Assembly: GCA_044867525.1 (NCBI GenBank)
Contig: JBIOVB010000121.1
Span: 1-17,232 of the forward strand
Reading direction: 5' to 3'
Source: JALYNX01 sp044867525
Lineage (GTDB): Bacteria > Actinomycetota > Acidimicrobiia > Spongiisociales > ZC4RG35
DNA: 17,232 nucleotides
Below the pieces are notes generated by a model. It worked only from the letters and a program-made list of their open reading frames with translations, was not told where the DNA came from and searched no databases. Within the stretch, counting starts at the first letter, position 1; every line of letters starts with the position of its first letter. Positions 1 to 7,205 of the stretch are shown piece after piece. The position numbers and the translations under genes were made by a program.

Positions 1-9
1 CCACACCCG

Positions 10-15
10 TATGAT
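10..15 (+). promoter_or_regulatory. Candidate -10 box of the ctaC operon (TATGAT)
   Basis: TATGAT differs from the consensus TATAAT at one position and lies nine bases before the ATG of the oxidase subunit II gene. Too little sequence lies upstream to look for a -35 box. With the transcript starting at or a few bases before the ATG, the mRNA would be leaderless or nearly so, in line with the other gene starts in this window. Promoter function is inferred. Confidence 0.45.
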
Positions 16-24
16 GCCGAACCG

Positions 25-1083
25 ATGGCCCGGTCCCGTCAACGTCTTGCACGCCTCGGCATCCTGGCCGGTGCCGCCTTCGTTCTCACCGCCTGCCAAT
101 TCATCGAGATCGAGGATGCTCCTCTAACCGCCTTGGACCCCCAGGGCCCCTTTGCCCAACGTGAAGACGACCTCTTCTGGCCGGTGTTCTGGATCGCCAC
201 CGCGGTGTTCATCCTGGTCCAGGGGGCGATCCTGGTGGCCGTGTTCCTCTTTCGGGACAAGGAAGGGGCGAAGGAGGCCCGGCAACTCCACGGCAGCCCC
301 AAGCTCGAGGTCCTGTGGACAGTCATCCCCGCCTTGATCCTTGCCGGGATCGCGGTCCCCACGACGGCCGCAGTGTTCGACCTCACCGAGTGCGACCCGG
401 GTGCGATCCAGATCGACGTCATCGGCCACCAATGGTGGTTCGAGTACAACTACCCCGACGCCGAGATCCGGACCGCCAACGTGATGGTCATCCCCGCCGG
501 CCAGGAGATCTGCGCCAACCTGACATCCGAGGATGTGATCCACAACTTCTGGATTCCAGCACTGAACGGCAAGCGGTACGCCATCCCCGGCCAGGTCCAA
601 CTACTCCGCCTGCAGGCCGACGACCCCGGCGAGTTCTGGGGCCATTGCGCCGAGTTCTGCGGTCTCTCCCACTCGCTGATGCGGGCCCGCGTCGTCGCGA
701 TGGCGCCGGCTGATTACGAGAACTGGATCGCCGAACAGCAAGCGCCTACTCCGTTCCCCGCCGAAGGGACACCGGAGCGCGCCGGTTACGACGTGTTCGT
801 TGCCAAGGGCTGTATCCAGTGCCACACCGTGCGTTTCGAAGAGGGCTCTCCCTCCAACCTGGTCCGAGACGAGGCGTTCTCCGGGCCCGAGCTCACCCAC
901 TTCGCCTCCCGGGACGTGTTCGCCGGTGCCGTCCTCCCCGAGGAGAATCAGAGCCGCCCCGCGGCTTTGAAGGAGTGGCTGGCGAACCCGCCAGAGGTCA
1001 AGCCCGGTAGCTTCATGCCCGACCTGGCCCTCACCGAGCAGGAGATCGACGACCTGATCGTCTGGCTGGAGAGCAACCAATGA
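25..1083 (+). CDS. ctaC: Cytochrome c oxidase subunit II with fused cytochrome c domain (caa3 type)
   Basis: Electron-entry subunit of a caa3 terminal oxidase, 352 aa, anchored on the outer face of the membrane. The N-terminus has a lipoprotein signal (LTAC, lipid Cys24). Two transmembrane helices follow at about residues 52-76 and 95-118. The CuA domain spans about 125-230, with the aromatic patch HQWW (135-138) and ligands His173, Cys208, Glu210, Cys212, His216 and Met219. The C-terminal cytochrome c domain has the heme motif CIQCH (263-267) and a likely axial Met331 (SFMP). The frame is open to the window's left edge, but ATG 25 places the signal peptide correctly. The TGA overlaps the next ATG by four bases. 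The fused cytochrome c means the enzyme does not need a separate soluble cytochrome c for the last step. Family assignment is firm; the exact N-terminus is less so. Confidence 0.96.
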   Translation: MARSRQRLARLGILAGAAFVLTACQFIEIEDAPLTALDPQGPFAQREDDLFWPVFWIATAVFILVQGAILVAVFLFRDKEGAKEARQLHGSPKLEVLWTVIPALILAGIAVPTTAAVFDLTECDPGAIQIDVIGHQWWFEYNYPDAEIRTANVMVIPAGQEICANLTSEDVIHNFWIPALNGKRYAIPGQVQLLRLQADDPGEFWGHCAEFCGLSHSLMRARVVAMAPADYENWIAEQQAPTPFPAEGTPERAGYDVFVAKGCIQCHTVRFEEGSPSNLVRDEAFSGPELTHFASRDVFAGAVLPEENQSRPAALKEWLANPPEVKPGSFMPDLALTEQEIDDLIVWLESNQ

Positions 1084-3110
1084 CAGCCACAGCAGAGCGG
1101 CCGCAGACCACGATCTTCCGTCGCCCGTCCGCGACGACCGGCCTCTGGTCCTGGATCACCACGGTCGATCACAAGAAGATCGGGATCATGTACGGCTACG
1201 CCGCCTTCACCTTCTTCATCATTGGCGGAGTCGAGGCGCTCCTACTGAGGATCCAGTTGGCGCAGGCCAACTCCGAGTTCCTCACCGCCGGTGCCTACAA
1301 CGCACTGTTCACCATGCATGGCACCACGATGATCTTCCTGTTCGTGATGCCTGCTGGTGCCGCGTTCATGAACTACCTGCTGCCGCTGATGATCGGAGCC
1401 CGGGACGTCGCATTCCCCAGGCTCAACGCGCTCTCCTGGTGGATCTTCTTCTTTGGTGGGATCTTCCTCTATTCGACCTTCTTCTTCGGGACCTCACTGG
1501 CGCCGGTCGGGACCGGCGGGGTGAGTGGGAACATCCCCTTGGGTGGGGGCCCGGGAAGCTTCAACTTCTTGGCCGACTCGCCGGATGGCGGCTGGTTCGG
1601 TTACCAGCCGAATGCCGGCCCCTTCTACTCGTCGGGCACCGCCATGGATTACTGGGCGCTCGGACTGCAGATCCTGGGCCTGGCGTCGCTGGTCTCTGCG
1701 GTCAACTTCCTGGTCACGGTCTTCAACATGCGGGCCAAGGGGATGCGCCTGCTCCGGATGCCGGTGTTCGTCTGGATGACCACCGTTGTCGCCTTCCTCC
1801 TTCTGTTCTCCCTTCCGATCATCGCGGTGGCACTGTTCATGGTCACCTTCGATCGCCAGTTCGGCTCACTCTTCTTCCAGCCCGTTGGCGGAGGGGACCC
1901 GATCCTCTGGCAACACCTGTTCTGGCTGTTCGGCCATCCCGAGGTCTACATCCTGATCCTCCCCGCGATGGGGATGGTCTCCGAGATCCTCCCCACTTTC
2001 TCCCGCAAGCCCCTGTTCGGGTATGCAGCTGTGGTCTTCGCCGGGGCCGCCATCGGCTTCCTCGGCTTTGGAGTGTGGGCCCATCACATGTTCGCCTCGG
2101 GGATCACCCCGGTGGCCCAGGCTGCCTTCGGGCTGGCCACCATGACCATCGCCATCCCCACCGGGATCAAGATCTTCAACTGGTTGGGCACCATGTGGCA
2201 GGGCCGAATACAGCTCGCCACCCCCATGCTGTTCGCCATCGGGTTCGTGGCGATGTTCACCATCGGCGGCCTCTCCGGGGTCACTCATGCCGTGGTGCCG
2301 TCGGATTGGCAGCAGACCGACACTTATTACATCGTCGCCCACTTCCACTACGTGTTGTTCGGAGGGGCGATCTTCGGCCTCTTCGGCGGGATGTACTACT
2401 GGTTCCCCAAGCTCACGGGGAAGGTGATGAACGAGAGATTGGGCAAGATCCACTTCTGGCTGATGTTCATCGGCTTCAACCTCACCTTCGCCCCGATGCA
2501 TTGGCTCGGCCTCCAAGGCATGGTTCGCCGCACCTGGAAGTACGCACCGGAGACCGGCCTCGAGCCCTGGAACTTCGCGGAGACGATCGGGTCGTTCATC
2601 ATCGCCCTCTCGATCGCGGTCTTCATCTACAACTGGTACAACAGCAGGCGGAGGGGAGCCGACTCCGGCCTCGATCCCTGGGATGCGAGGACCGTGGAAT
2701 GGATGTCGCCCAACCCGACACCCGAGTACAACTTCGGGTCGCCGCCGGTGATAACCCGCCTCGACCATTTCTGGAGCCTCAAGTACGACCAGGACGCCGA
2801 CGGCCGCGCCGTGCGCAAGCCAGACGCCGATCAGATCATTGGGGACATCGAACACGAACAGTTGAACCCGGTCGAGGAGATCCATCTCCCCAATCCCTCA
2901 TACTTCCCGGTATTGGTGGCTCTCGGGCTGCCCATCATCTTCTATGGGATCATCTATCACGAGGCGGCGTGGGGTAAGGCGATGATCGTGCTCGGGACGA
3001 TCATCTCCCTCACCGCCCTCATCGGGTGGGGGATCGAACCTCTCGAGGAGCCCCACCCCGTGACCCACGACGAAGAGGTGGACGCAGAGCACGAGGTGGC
3101 GGATGGCTGA
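1080..3110 (+). CDS. ctaD: Cytochrome c oxidase subunit I, with two extra C-terminal helices
   Basis: Catalytic heme-copper subunit, 676 aa. Low-spin heme a ligands are His80 and His423. CuB ligands are His286, His335 and His336, with Tyr290 of HPEVY in the position of the His-Tyr cross-link. The heme a3 ligand is His421. Proton-channel residues of a type A1 oxidase are present: Asn98, Asp109 and Glu288 (D channel) and Lys364 (K channel). Numbering runs about two above the Rhodobacter enzyme in the second half. After the twelve core helices comes a charged stretch and two further helices (about 630-655), which match the first two helices of a normal subunit III. GGAGAG at 1068-1073 is a good ribosome site six bases before the ATG. 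It overlaps ctaC by four bases and ctaE by eight, so translation is probably coupled. Confidence 0.97.
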   Translation: MTATAERPQTTIFRRPSATTGLWSWITTVDHKKIGIMYGYAAFTFFIIGGVEALLLRIQLAQANSEFLTAGAYNALFTMHGTTMIFLFVMPAGAAFMNYLLPLMIGARDVAFPRLNALSWWIFFFGGIFLYSTFFFGTSLAPVGTGGVSGNIPLGGGPGSFNFLADSPDGGWFGYQPNAGPFYSSGTAMDYWALGLQILGLASLVSAVNFLVTVFNMRAKGMRLLRMPVFVWMTTVVAFLLLFSLPIIAVALFMVTFDRQFGSLFFQPVGGGDPILWQHLFWLFGHPEVYILILPAMGMVSEILPTFSRKPLFGYAAVVFAGAAIGFLGFGVWAHHMFASGITPVAQAAFGLATMTIAIPTGIKIFNWLGTMWQGRIQLATPMLFAIGFVAMFTIGGLSGVTHAVVPSDWQQTDTYYIVAHFHYVLFGGAIFGLFGGMYYWFPKLTGKVMNERLGKIHFWLMFIGFNLTFAPMHWLGLQGMVRRTWKYAPETGLEPWNFAETIGSFIIALSIAVFIYNWYNSRRRGADSGLDPWDARTVEWMSPNPTPEYNFGSPPVITRLDHFWSLKYDQDADGRAVRKPDADQIIGDIEHEQLNPVEEIHLPNPSYFPVLVALGLPIIFYGIIYHEAAWGKAMIVLGTIISLTALIGWGIEPLEEPHPVTHDEEVDAEHEVADG

Positions 3111-3744
3111 TCTCGCCCACGACGTCGCCCTGGAACACGGGGACGATCACGGACATCCCGAGCACGAGTCGACCGGTATCGACAATCGCAAGCTTGGGAT
3201 GTGGCTCTTCCTCAGCTCTGAGTTCCTGTTCTTCGGGGCGTTGATCTCGAATTACCTGCTCTACTCGCACCGGCCCGGGTTCGAGGGCATCTACCCCGCT
3301 GAGATCTACGACATCCCGTTCACCTCGGTGAGCTCGTTCGTTCTCCTGATGAGCTCGCTCACCATGGTCCTCGCCCACAATGCGCTGTCCCGGGGCGACC
3401 AGAACGGGACCAGGACCTGGTTGTTCGCCACCGCCGCCTTGGGCTCGGTGTTCCTCGGTGGCCAGGTGTTCGAATTCACCGAGTTCATAACGATCGAAGG
3501 GATGAAGCTGACCTCCAACCCGGCAGCATCGGCCTTCTACCTGCTCACCGGGTTTCATGGGACCCATGTCGCCCTCGGCGTGATCATGCTCCTCTCGCTG
3601 TGGGGCATTTCCCGGCGCCAGGGTGGTCTCAGCGAGAAGCACGGGCTCAACCTGGAGTTGGTCGGGCTTTATTGGCATTTCGTCGACATCATCTGGATCG
3701 TGATCTTCACCGTGGTCTACCTGCTCTCGGTACCCCCGACATGA
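3103..3744 (+). CDS. ctaE: Cytochrome c oxidase subunit III, five-helix form
   Basis: Non-catalytic membrane subunit III, 213 aa, which supports proton uptake and stability of subunit I. The His/Asp/Glu-rich N-terminus (about 1-27) is followed by five predicted helices, at roughly 31-53, 75-95, 105-128, 142-168 and 186-208. Hallmarks are SSEFLFFG (38-45), with the conserved membrane Glu40, FHGTH (151-155) and YWHFVD (190-195). A classical subunit III has seven helices; the missing first two are supplied by the C-terminal extension of subunit I, as in Bacillus caa3 oxidases. The ATG lies inside the last codons of ctaD (eight-base overlap) and the TGA overlaps the next gene by four bases. Confidence 0.95.
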   Translation: MADLAHDVALEHGDDHGHPEHESTGIDNRKLGMWLFLSSEFLFFGALISNYLLYSHRPGFEGIYPAEIYDIPFTSVSSFVLLMSSLTMVLAHNALSRGDQNGTRTWLFATAALGSVFLGGQVFEFTEFITIEGMKLTSNPAASAFYLLTGFHGTHVALGVIMLLSLWGISRRQGGLSEKHGLNLELVGLYWHFVDIIWIVIFTVVYLLSVPPT

Positions 3745-4049
3745 CCAGCGAACCCCACCACCCGACTCCGGCTCAATACTGGAAGATCGCCGCACTGCTC
3801 GCGGTGCTGACCGCGATCGAGGTCGCCCTGTACTACATCCATCGTGAGTTCGATCTGGGAAACTTCAACACCCTGGCCCTCGTCCTCCTGTCCGCCCTCA
3901 AGTTCGTGATCGTGGTCGGCTGGTTCATGCACCTCCGGTACGAGAAGGCGACACTGAGCCGGTTCTTCACTGGCGGCTTCATCCTTGCCGTGAGCCTGTA
4001 CACGATCATCCTGGCTGCCCTGGGAGTCCTGGTCATCAGGGGCGCCTGA
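3741..4049 (+). CDS. ctaF: Cytochrome c oxidase subunit IV (prokaryotic COX4 type)
   Basis: Small accessory subunit of 102 aa with three predicted helices (about 15-34, 43-64, 76-98). The second helix ends in VGWFMHLRYE (59-68), the usual signature of the bacterial subunit IV/CtaF family. A longer open frame runs back to 3600, but that part overlaps ctaE in another frame. ATG 3741 forms the typical ATGA overlap with the ctaE stop and gives a protein of family length. Its stop and the ctaG start share one base (TGATG). The position between ctaE and ctaG matches the Bacillus ctaCDEFG order. No cofactor ligands are expected in this subunit. Confidence 0.88.
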   Translation: MTSEPHHPTPAQYWKIAALLAVLTAIEVALYYIHREFDLGNFNTLALVLLSALKFVIVVGWFMHLRYEKATLSRFFTGGFILAVSLYTIILAALGVLVIRGA

Positions 4050-4855
4050 TGACATTGCCACCCTGGCACCCCCACCTCGACCTCTATCTCCTGGTCTTCG
4101 TGCTTGGCTACGGCTACTGGTACGCCGACGCGCGCCTTCGCCCACTGCTCGCTCCCGAGGCTCCCGCGGCGACCAAAGGCCAGCGTTGGCAGTGGTTCGG
4201 TGCCCTCGTCCTGTTAGCCCTGGTGTCGGGGTGGCCGATCCACGACCTCGGGGAGCAATCCCTGTTCACCCTGCACATGGTCGAGCACATGGTCCTGGCC
4301 TTGGTGGTGCCGCCACTGCTCCTCCGCGGTACACCTCGCTGGCTCGCGGACATCACCCTGGGAAACAAGCTGGTGGCGACGATCCTGCGGCCGCTGGCCA
4401 AGCCGGTCCCTGCTTTCGTCATCTTCAACACCACATTCGTCATGATCCACTGGCCCGACCTCGTGGGCTGGATGCTCACCAGCCGGCCCATCCACTTCGC
4501 AGTCCACGCCTGGCTCTTCACGGCGGCGATCCTGATGTGGCTCCCGGTGTTCTCTCCCACACCGGCCATTCCCAGGCTTCAGGCTCCGGCGCAGATGCTC
4601 TACCTGTTCCTGATGTCTCTCCTCCCCACCGTTCCCGCCTCGTTCCTCACCTTCTCCACGGTGCCCCTGTACCCGGTCTACGGGGACGCCGCCCTCGCCT
4701 ACGGGCTGACCGCGGTGGCCGACCAGACCATCGCCGGGGTTGTCATGAAGGTGGGCGGCGGGTTCCTCCTCTGGGGGACCATCGCCTTGATCTGGTTCCG
4801 ATGGAGCAAGCAGGAGCGAGAATGGGACCAGCTCGAGGCGTCGCTGTCGTCCTAG
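4049..4855 (+). CDS. ctaG: Cytochrome c oxidase assembly protein, CtaG (caa3) family
   Basis: Polytopic membrane protein of 268 aa, seven or so helices, of the caa3_CtaG family. In Bacillus, CtaG is needed for active caa3 oxidase and is thought to take part in forming the CuB site. It is unrelated in sequence to the Cox11-type CtaG of Proteobacteria. Visible hallmarks are HMVEH (76-80) in an early helix, His134 after an aromatic stretch, His149 and His153 in a later helix, and VADQ (223-226) near the last helix. These His pairs could bind copper, which is inference. It starts one base inside the end of the subunit IV gene and its last 34 bases overlap the start of the following lipoprotein gene, so all six genes probably form one transcript. 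Confidence 0.9.
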   Translation: MTLPPWHPHLDLYLLVFVLGYGYWYADARLRPLLAPEAPAATKGQRWQWFGALVLLALVSGWPIHDLGEQSLFTLHMVEHMVLALVVPPLLLRGTPRWLADITLGNKLVATILRPLAKPVPAFVIFNTTFVMIHWPDLVGWMLTSRPIHFAVHAWLFTAAILMWLPVFSPTPAIPRLQAPAQMLYLFLMSLLPTVPASFLTFSTVPLYPVYGDAALAYGLTAVADQTIAGVVMKVGGGFLLWGTIALIWFRWSKQEREWDQLEASLSS

Positions 4856-5115
4856 CCGCCCTGCTACTGGCCTGCGCCCCGACGTCGGGGACTGCCCGCG
4901 GGGTGGTGATCGCCGTCGATGGCGACCTGGAGGCGGTGTCGTCGTTCACCGTCCTGGTCGAGGGCGAGGAGTGGCTCCTGCTCCCGGTCTCTGACGGCGA
5001 ATATGCCTTCGCCCTGCCCCACCTCCGGGAGCACCAGCGGACCGGGGAACCGATATTGGTTGACTGGGAGTTGGTGGATAACGTCCGGTACGCGTTGAGC
5101 CTGGCAGATGGGTAG
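4822..5115 (+). CDS. Small predicted lipoprotein, function unknown
   Basis: 97 aa. The chosen ATG at 4822 gives a short positively charged start, a hydrophobic stretch and a lipobox LLAC with lipid Cys18, so the protein should be secreted and anchored on the outer membrane face. The mature part of about 80 residues looks beta-rich: alternating hydrophobic strands, a VDGDLEAVSSF segment (32-42), and ALPHLREH (64-71) followed by a GEP turn. I recognise no named domain; a small OB-like or beta-barrel fold is a guess. The open frame extends back to 4186, but that part lies inside ctaG and is a shadow. Overlap with the ctaG end by 34 bases and outward location suggest a role linked to the oxidase, for example near subunit II or copper delivery. 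That link rests on position only. Confidence 0.72.
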   Translation: MGPARGVAVVLAALLLACAPTSGTARGVVIAVDGDLEAVSSFTVLVEGEEWLLLPVSDGEYAFALPHLREHQRTGEPILVDWELVDNVRYALSLADG

Positions 5116-5130
5116 CGGGGCTCGGGAGTC

Positions 5131-5134
5131 GGAG
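5131..5134 (+). promoter_or_regulatory. Ribosome binding site deciding a TTG start
   Basis: GGAG lies eight bases before the TTG at 5143, and no ATG or GTG in the aminotransferase frame lies nearby at the family's usual N-terminus. This spacing supports the TTG as the true start. The gene begins only 27 bases after the lipoprotein gene stop, so it may be read through from the oxidase operon. Confidence 0.6.
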
Positions 5135-5142
5135 CACACATC

Positions 5143-6240
5143 TTGAAGCAGCAGGCAGCATCGCCATACGGTCGTTTCTTCCTCCCCGGCCCCACGGAGG
5201 TCCATCCCGACGTGCTTGCCGCCCAGGCGAAGCCGATGATCGGGCATCGGGGTCAGGCGATCCAGGAATTGATCGCCGACCTCCAATCGGGTCTCCAGGA
5301 AGTCTTCGTGACCGACCGACCGGTGATCATCTCCACCTCATCGGCAACCGGGCTGATGGAGGCCGCGATCCGGAACGGGGTTGGGAGCGGCAAGGTCCTG
5401 TCCCTGGTCAACGGGGCCTTCTCCAAGAGATTCGCCGAGGTGGCTGTCGCCTGTGGACGCGAGGTCGAAGTGTGGGAGGAGCCTTGGGGAGGCTTCCACG
5501 AGCCCGGCGAGCTCGCCCGGCGTCTGAGCGGGGGAGAGTACGAGGCGGTCACCGTCTGCCATTCGGAGACCTCGACCGGCGTCATCCAGGACCTTCAGGG
5601 TCTGGCGGCGGTGGTTGACGCACACGAGCGCGCATTGCTCTTGGTCGACTCGGTGACCGGTATCGCCGGAGCCGAGGTCCAGACCGACTCCTGGGCTCTC
5701 GACTTCGTGCTCACCGGCTCGCAAAAGGCGCTGGCCCTGCCGCCGGGCTTGGCATTCGCAGTGGCCTCCGACGCGATGATGGCCCGCGCCGAATCCATTC
5801 CTCACCGCGGGATCTACTTCGATCTGGTTTCGATGATCCACAGCCTGGAGGGCCGGCAAACTCCGGCCACCCCCGCCATCTCGCTCATGTACGCCTTGCA
5901 GGCGCAATTGGAGCGCATCCTCGAGGAGGGGCTCGACGTTCGCTGGAAGAGGCACGCTGCGATGCGGGACCGAGCCATCGAGTGGGTCGAGGAGAAGGCA
6001 GGCACCGGGATCTCCCACTTCGCCCCCGCCGGCCATCGCTCCCCGACCATCACCACGATCACCTTGCCGGAGTCCCTCCCGGGCCCGGCGGTCGTCTCCG
6101 GCATGCGGGAAAGGGGCTGGGTGATCGGTGGTGGTTACGGCAAGCTCAAAGAGAGCACGGTGCGAATCGGGCACATGGGAGACAAGACGGTGGAGGACCT
6201 CGACATGCTGCTCGAGGACCTGGGCGAAGTCATCGAGTGA
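5143..6240 (+). CDS. Class V PLP aminotransferase (alanine-glyoxylate / phosphoserine type)
   Basis: 365 aa, full length for the alanine-glyoxylate/serine-pyruvate branch of class V aminotransferases. FLPGPTEV (13-20) is the family's substrate-binding N-terminus, SATGLMEA (67-74) the PLP phosphate region, Asp169 (LLVDS) contacts the PLP ring nitrogen and Lys195 (TGSQKAL) forms the Schiff base. Near the C-terminus VRIGHMG (about 343-349) carries the conserved arginine for the substrate carboxylate. Since the gene overlaps serA by four bases (GTGA), the likely substrate is 3-phosphohydroxypyruvate with glutamate as donor, giving phosphoserine. Related archaeal and deep-branching enzymes of this branch replace SerC. 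Serine-glyoxylate or alanine-glyoxylate transamination is the main alternative; sequence alone does not decide. Start is TTG, supported by the GGAG at 5131. Confidence 0.88.
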   Translation: MKQQAASPYGRFFLPGPTEVHPDVLAAQAKPMIGHRGQAIQELIADLQSGLQEVFVTDRPVIISTSSATGLMEAAIRNGVGSGKVLSLVNGAFSKRFAEVAVACGREVEVWEEPWGGFHEPGELARRLSGGEYEAVTVCHSETSTGVIQDLQGLAAVVDAHERALLLVDSVTGIAGAEVQTDSWALDFVLTGSQKALALPPGLAFAVASDAMMARAESIPHRGIYFDLVSMIHSLEGRQTPATPAISLMYALQAQLERILEEGLDVRWKRHAAMRDRAIEWVEEKAGTGISHFAPAGHRSPTITTITLPESLPGPAVVSGMRERGWVIGGGYGKLKESTVRIGHMGDKTVEDLDMLLEDLGEVIE

Positions 6241-7193
6241 GCGTCATCAAGGTCCTGGTCACCGACGGGGTCTCGGACAGCGGGCTCGCACCGCTCCTCG
6301 AGGATTCTCGCTTCGAGGTGGTGAGAGTCGATCAATCATCCAGCGATGAGTTCGGGGCCGCGCTTGGCGAATCCGAGGCTCTCATCGTCAGGAGCGCCAC
6401 CCGGGTGACCGGCGAGATGATGGACCGAGGCCCGAAGCTGAGAGTGGTGGGCCGGGCCGGGGTCGGGGTGGACAACATCGACCTCGGGGCAGCCACCGAC
6501 CGAGGGATCGCCGTGATGAACTCCCCGGCCGGGAACACCGTCGCCGCCGCCGAATTGACCATGGCCTTGATCCTGTCAGCCGTGAGACGGGTGGCAGAGG
6601 CGGACCGAACGATGCGGGGAGGGAAGTGGGACCGCTCTCGGCTCCAAGGAGTCCAGCTCAAGGACAGGACTCTGGGCCTGGTCGGCGCGGGAAGGATCGG
6701 CAGCGAAGTGGCCAACCGTTGCCGGGCGTTTGGGATGGATGTGGTCGCCTACGATCCTTATCTCACCGCGGAGCGCGCCGCGTTCCTTGGGCTCTCCCTC
6801 ACCGATCTCGACGAGGTGCTCCGCAGAGCAGATGTCATCTCACTGCACGTGCCTCTCACCGACGAGACCGCCCATCTCATCGACGACGAAGCGATCTCCA
6901 AGATGAAACATGGTGCGTTCGTGGTCAACGTCTCCCGAGGTGGCGTAGTGGATGAGCCTGCTCTCGCCAGGGCGCTCGCCGAGGGCCGGCTCGCCGGTGC
7001 GGCCCTGGACGTGTTCGAGCACGAGCCCCTGCCTGCGGACAGCCCGCTGCTCGCTCTGGACAACATCGTCCTCACCCCACATCTCGGTGCCTCGACGGTC
7101 GAGGCTCAGGAGCTCGTGGCGCGTGAGATCGCTGTCGCCGTCCGTGATGCGCTGATCTCGGGGGATCTCTCCGCGTCGATCAACTCGACCTGA
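6237..7193 (+). CDS. serA: D-3-phosphoglycerate dehydrogenase, short form without regulatory domains
   Basis: NAD-dependent 2-hydroxyacid dehydrogenase of 318 aa that should oxidise 3-phosphoglycerate to 3-phosphohydroxypyruvate, the first step of serine synthesis. The Rossmann motif is GAGRIG (150-155), with Asp173 selecting NAD. The catalytic residues are Arg234 (NVSRGG), Glu263 (FEHEP) and His282 (TPHLGAS). RAGVGVDNID (73-82) is typical of SerA rather than of lactate or formate dehydrogenases. The GTG start overlaps the aminotransferase stop (GTGA). The protein ends just after the catalytic fold: the ACT domain and the intervening substrate-binding domain of the roughly 530-residue mycobacterial enzyme are absent. 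Only twelve bases separate its stop from the next convergent gene, so no remnant of them exists. Serine feedback through an ACT domain is therefore not possible. Confidence 0.9.
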   Translation: MSVIKVLVTDGVSDSGLAPLLEDSRFEVVRVDQSSSDEFGAALGESEALIVRSATRVTGEMMDRGPKLRVVGRAGVGVDNIDLGAATDRGIAVMNSPAGNTVAAAELTMALILSAVRRVAEADRTMRGGKWDRSRLQGVQLKDRTLGLVGAGRIGSEVANRCRAFGMDVVAYDPYLTAERAAFLGLSLTDLDEVLRRADVISLHVPLTDETAHLIDDEAISKMKHGAFVVNVSRGGVVDEPALARALAEGRLAGAALDVFEHEPLPADSPLLALDNIVLTPHLGASTVEAQELVAREIAVAVRDALISGDLSASINST

Positions 7194-7205
7194 TCAACGC
7201 CCGCG

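Noticed and set aside
1866..2885. 339-residue open frame antisense to ctaD
   Set aside because: Composition is dominated by Asp, Glu, Gly and His runs typical of antisense frames, and it has no ribosome site or homologous feel.
1439..2977. 512-residue open frame on the plus strand inside ctaD
   Set aside because: It is an alternative frame of a strongly conserved oxidase gene, rich in Arg, Pro and His as usual for shadows in GC-rich DNA, with no recognisable motif.
4186..4821. N-terminal extension of the small lipoprotein frame into ctaG
   Set aside because: The extension is Arg/Pro-rich shadow sequence and would bury the lipobox; the ATG at 4822 puts Cys18 in the proper place.
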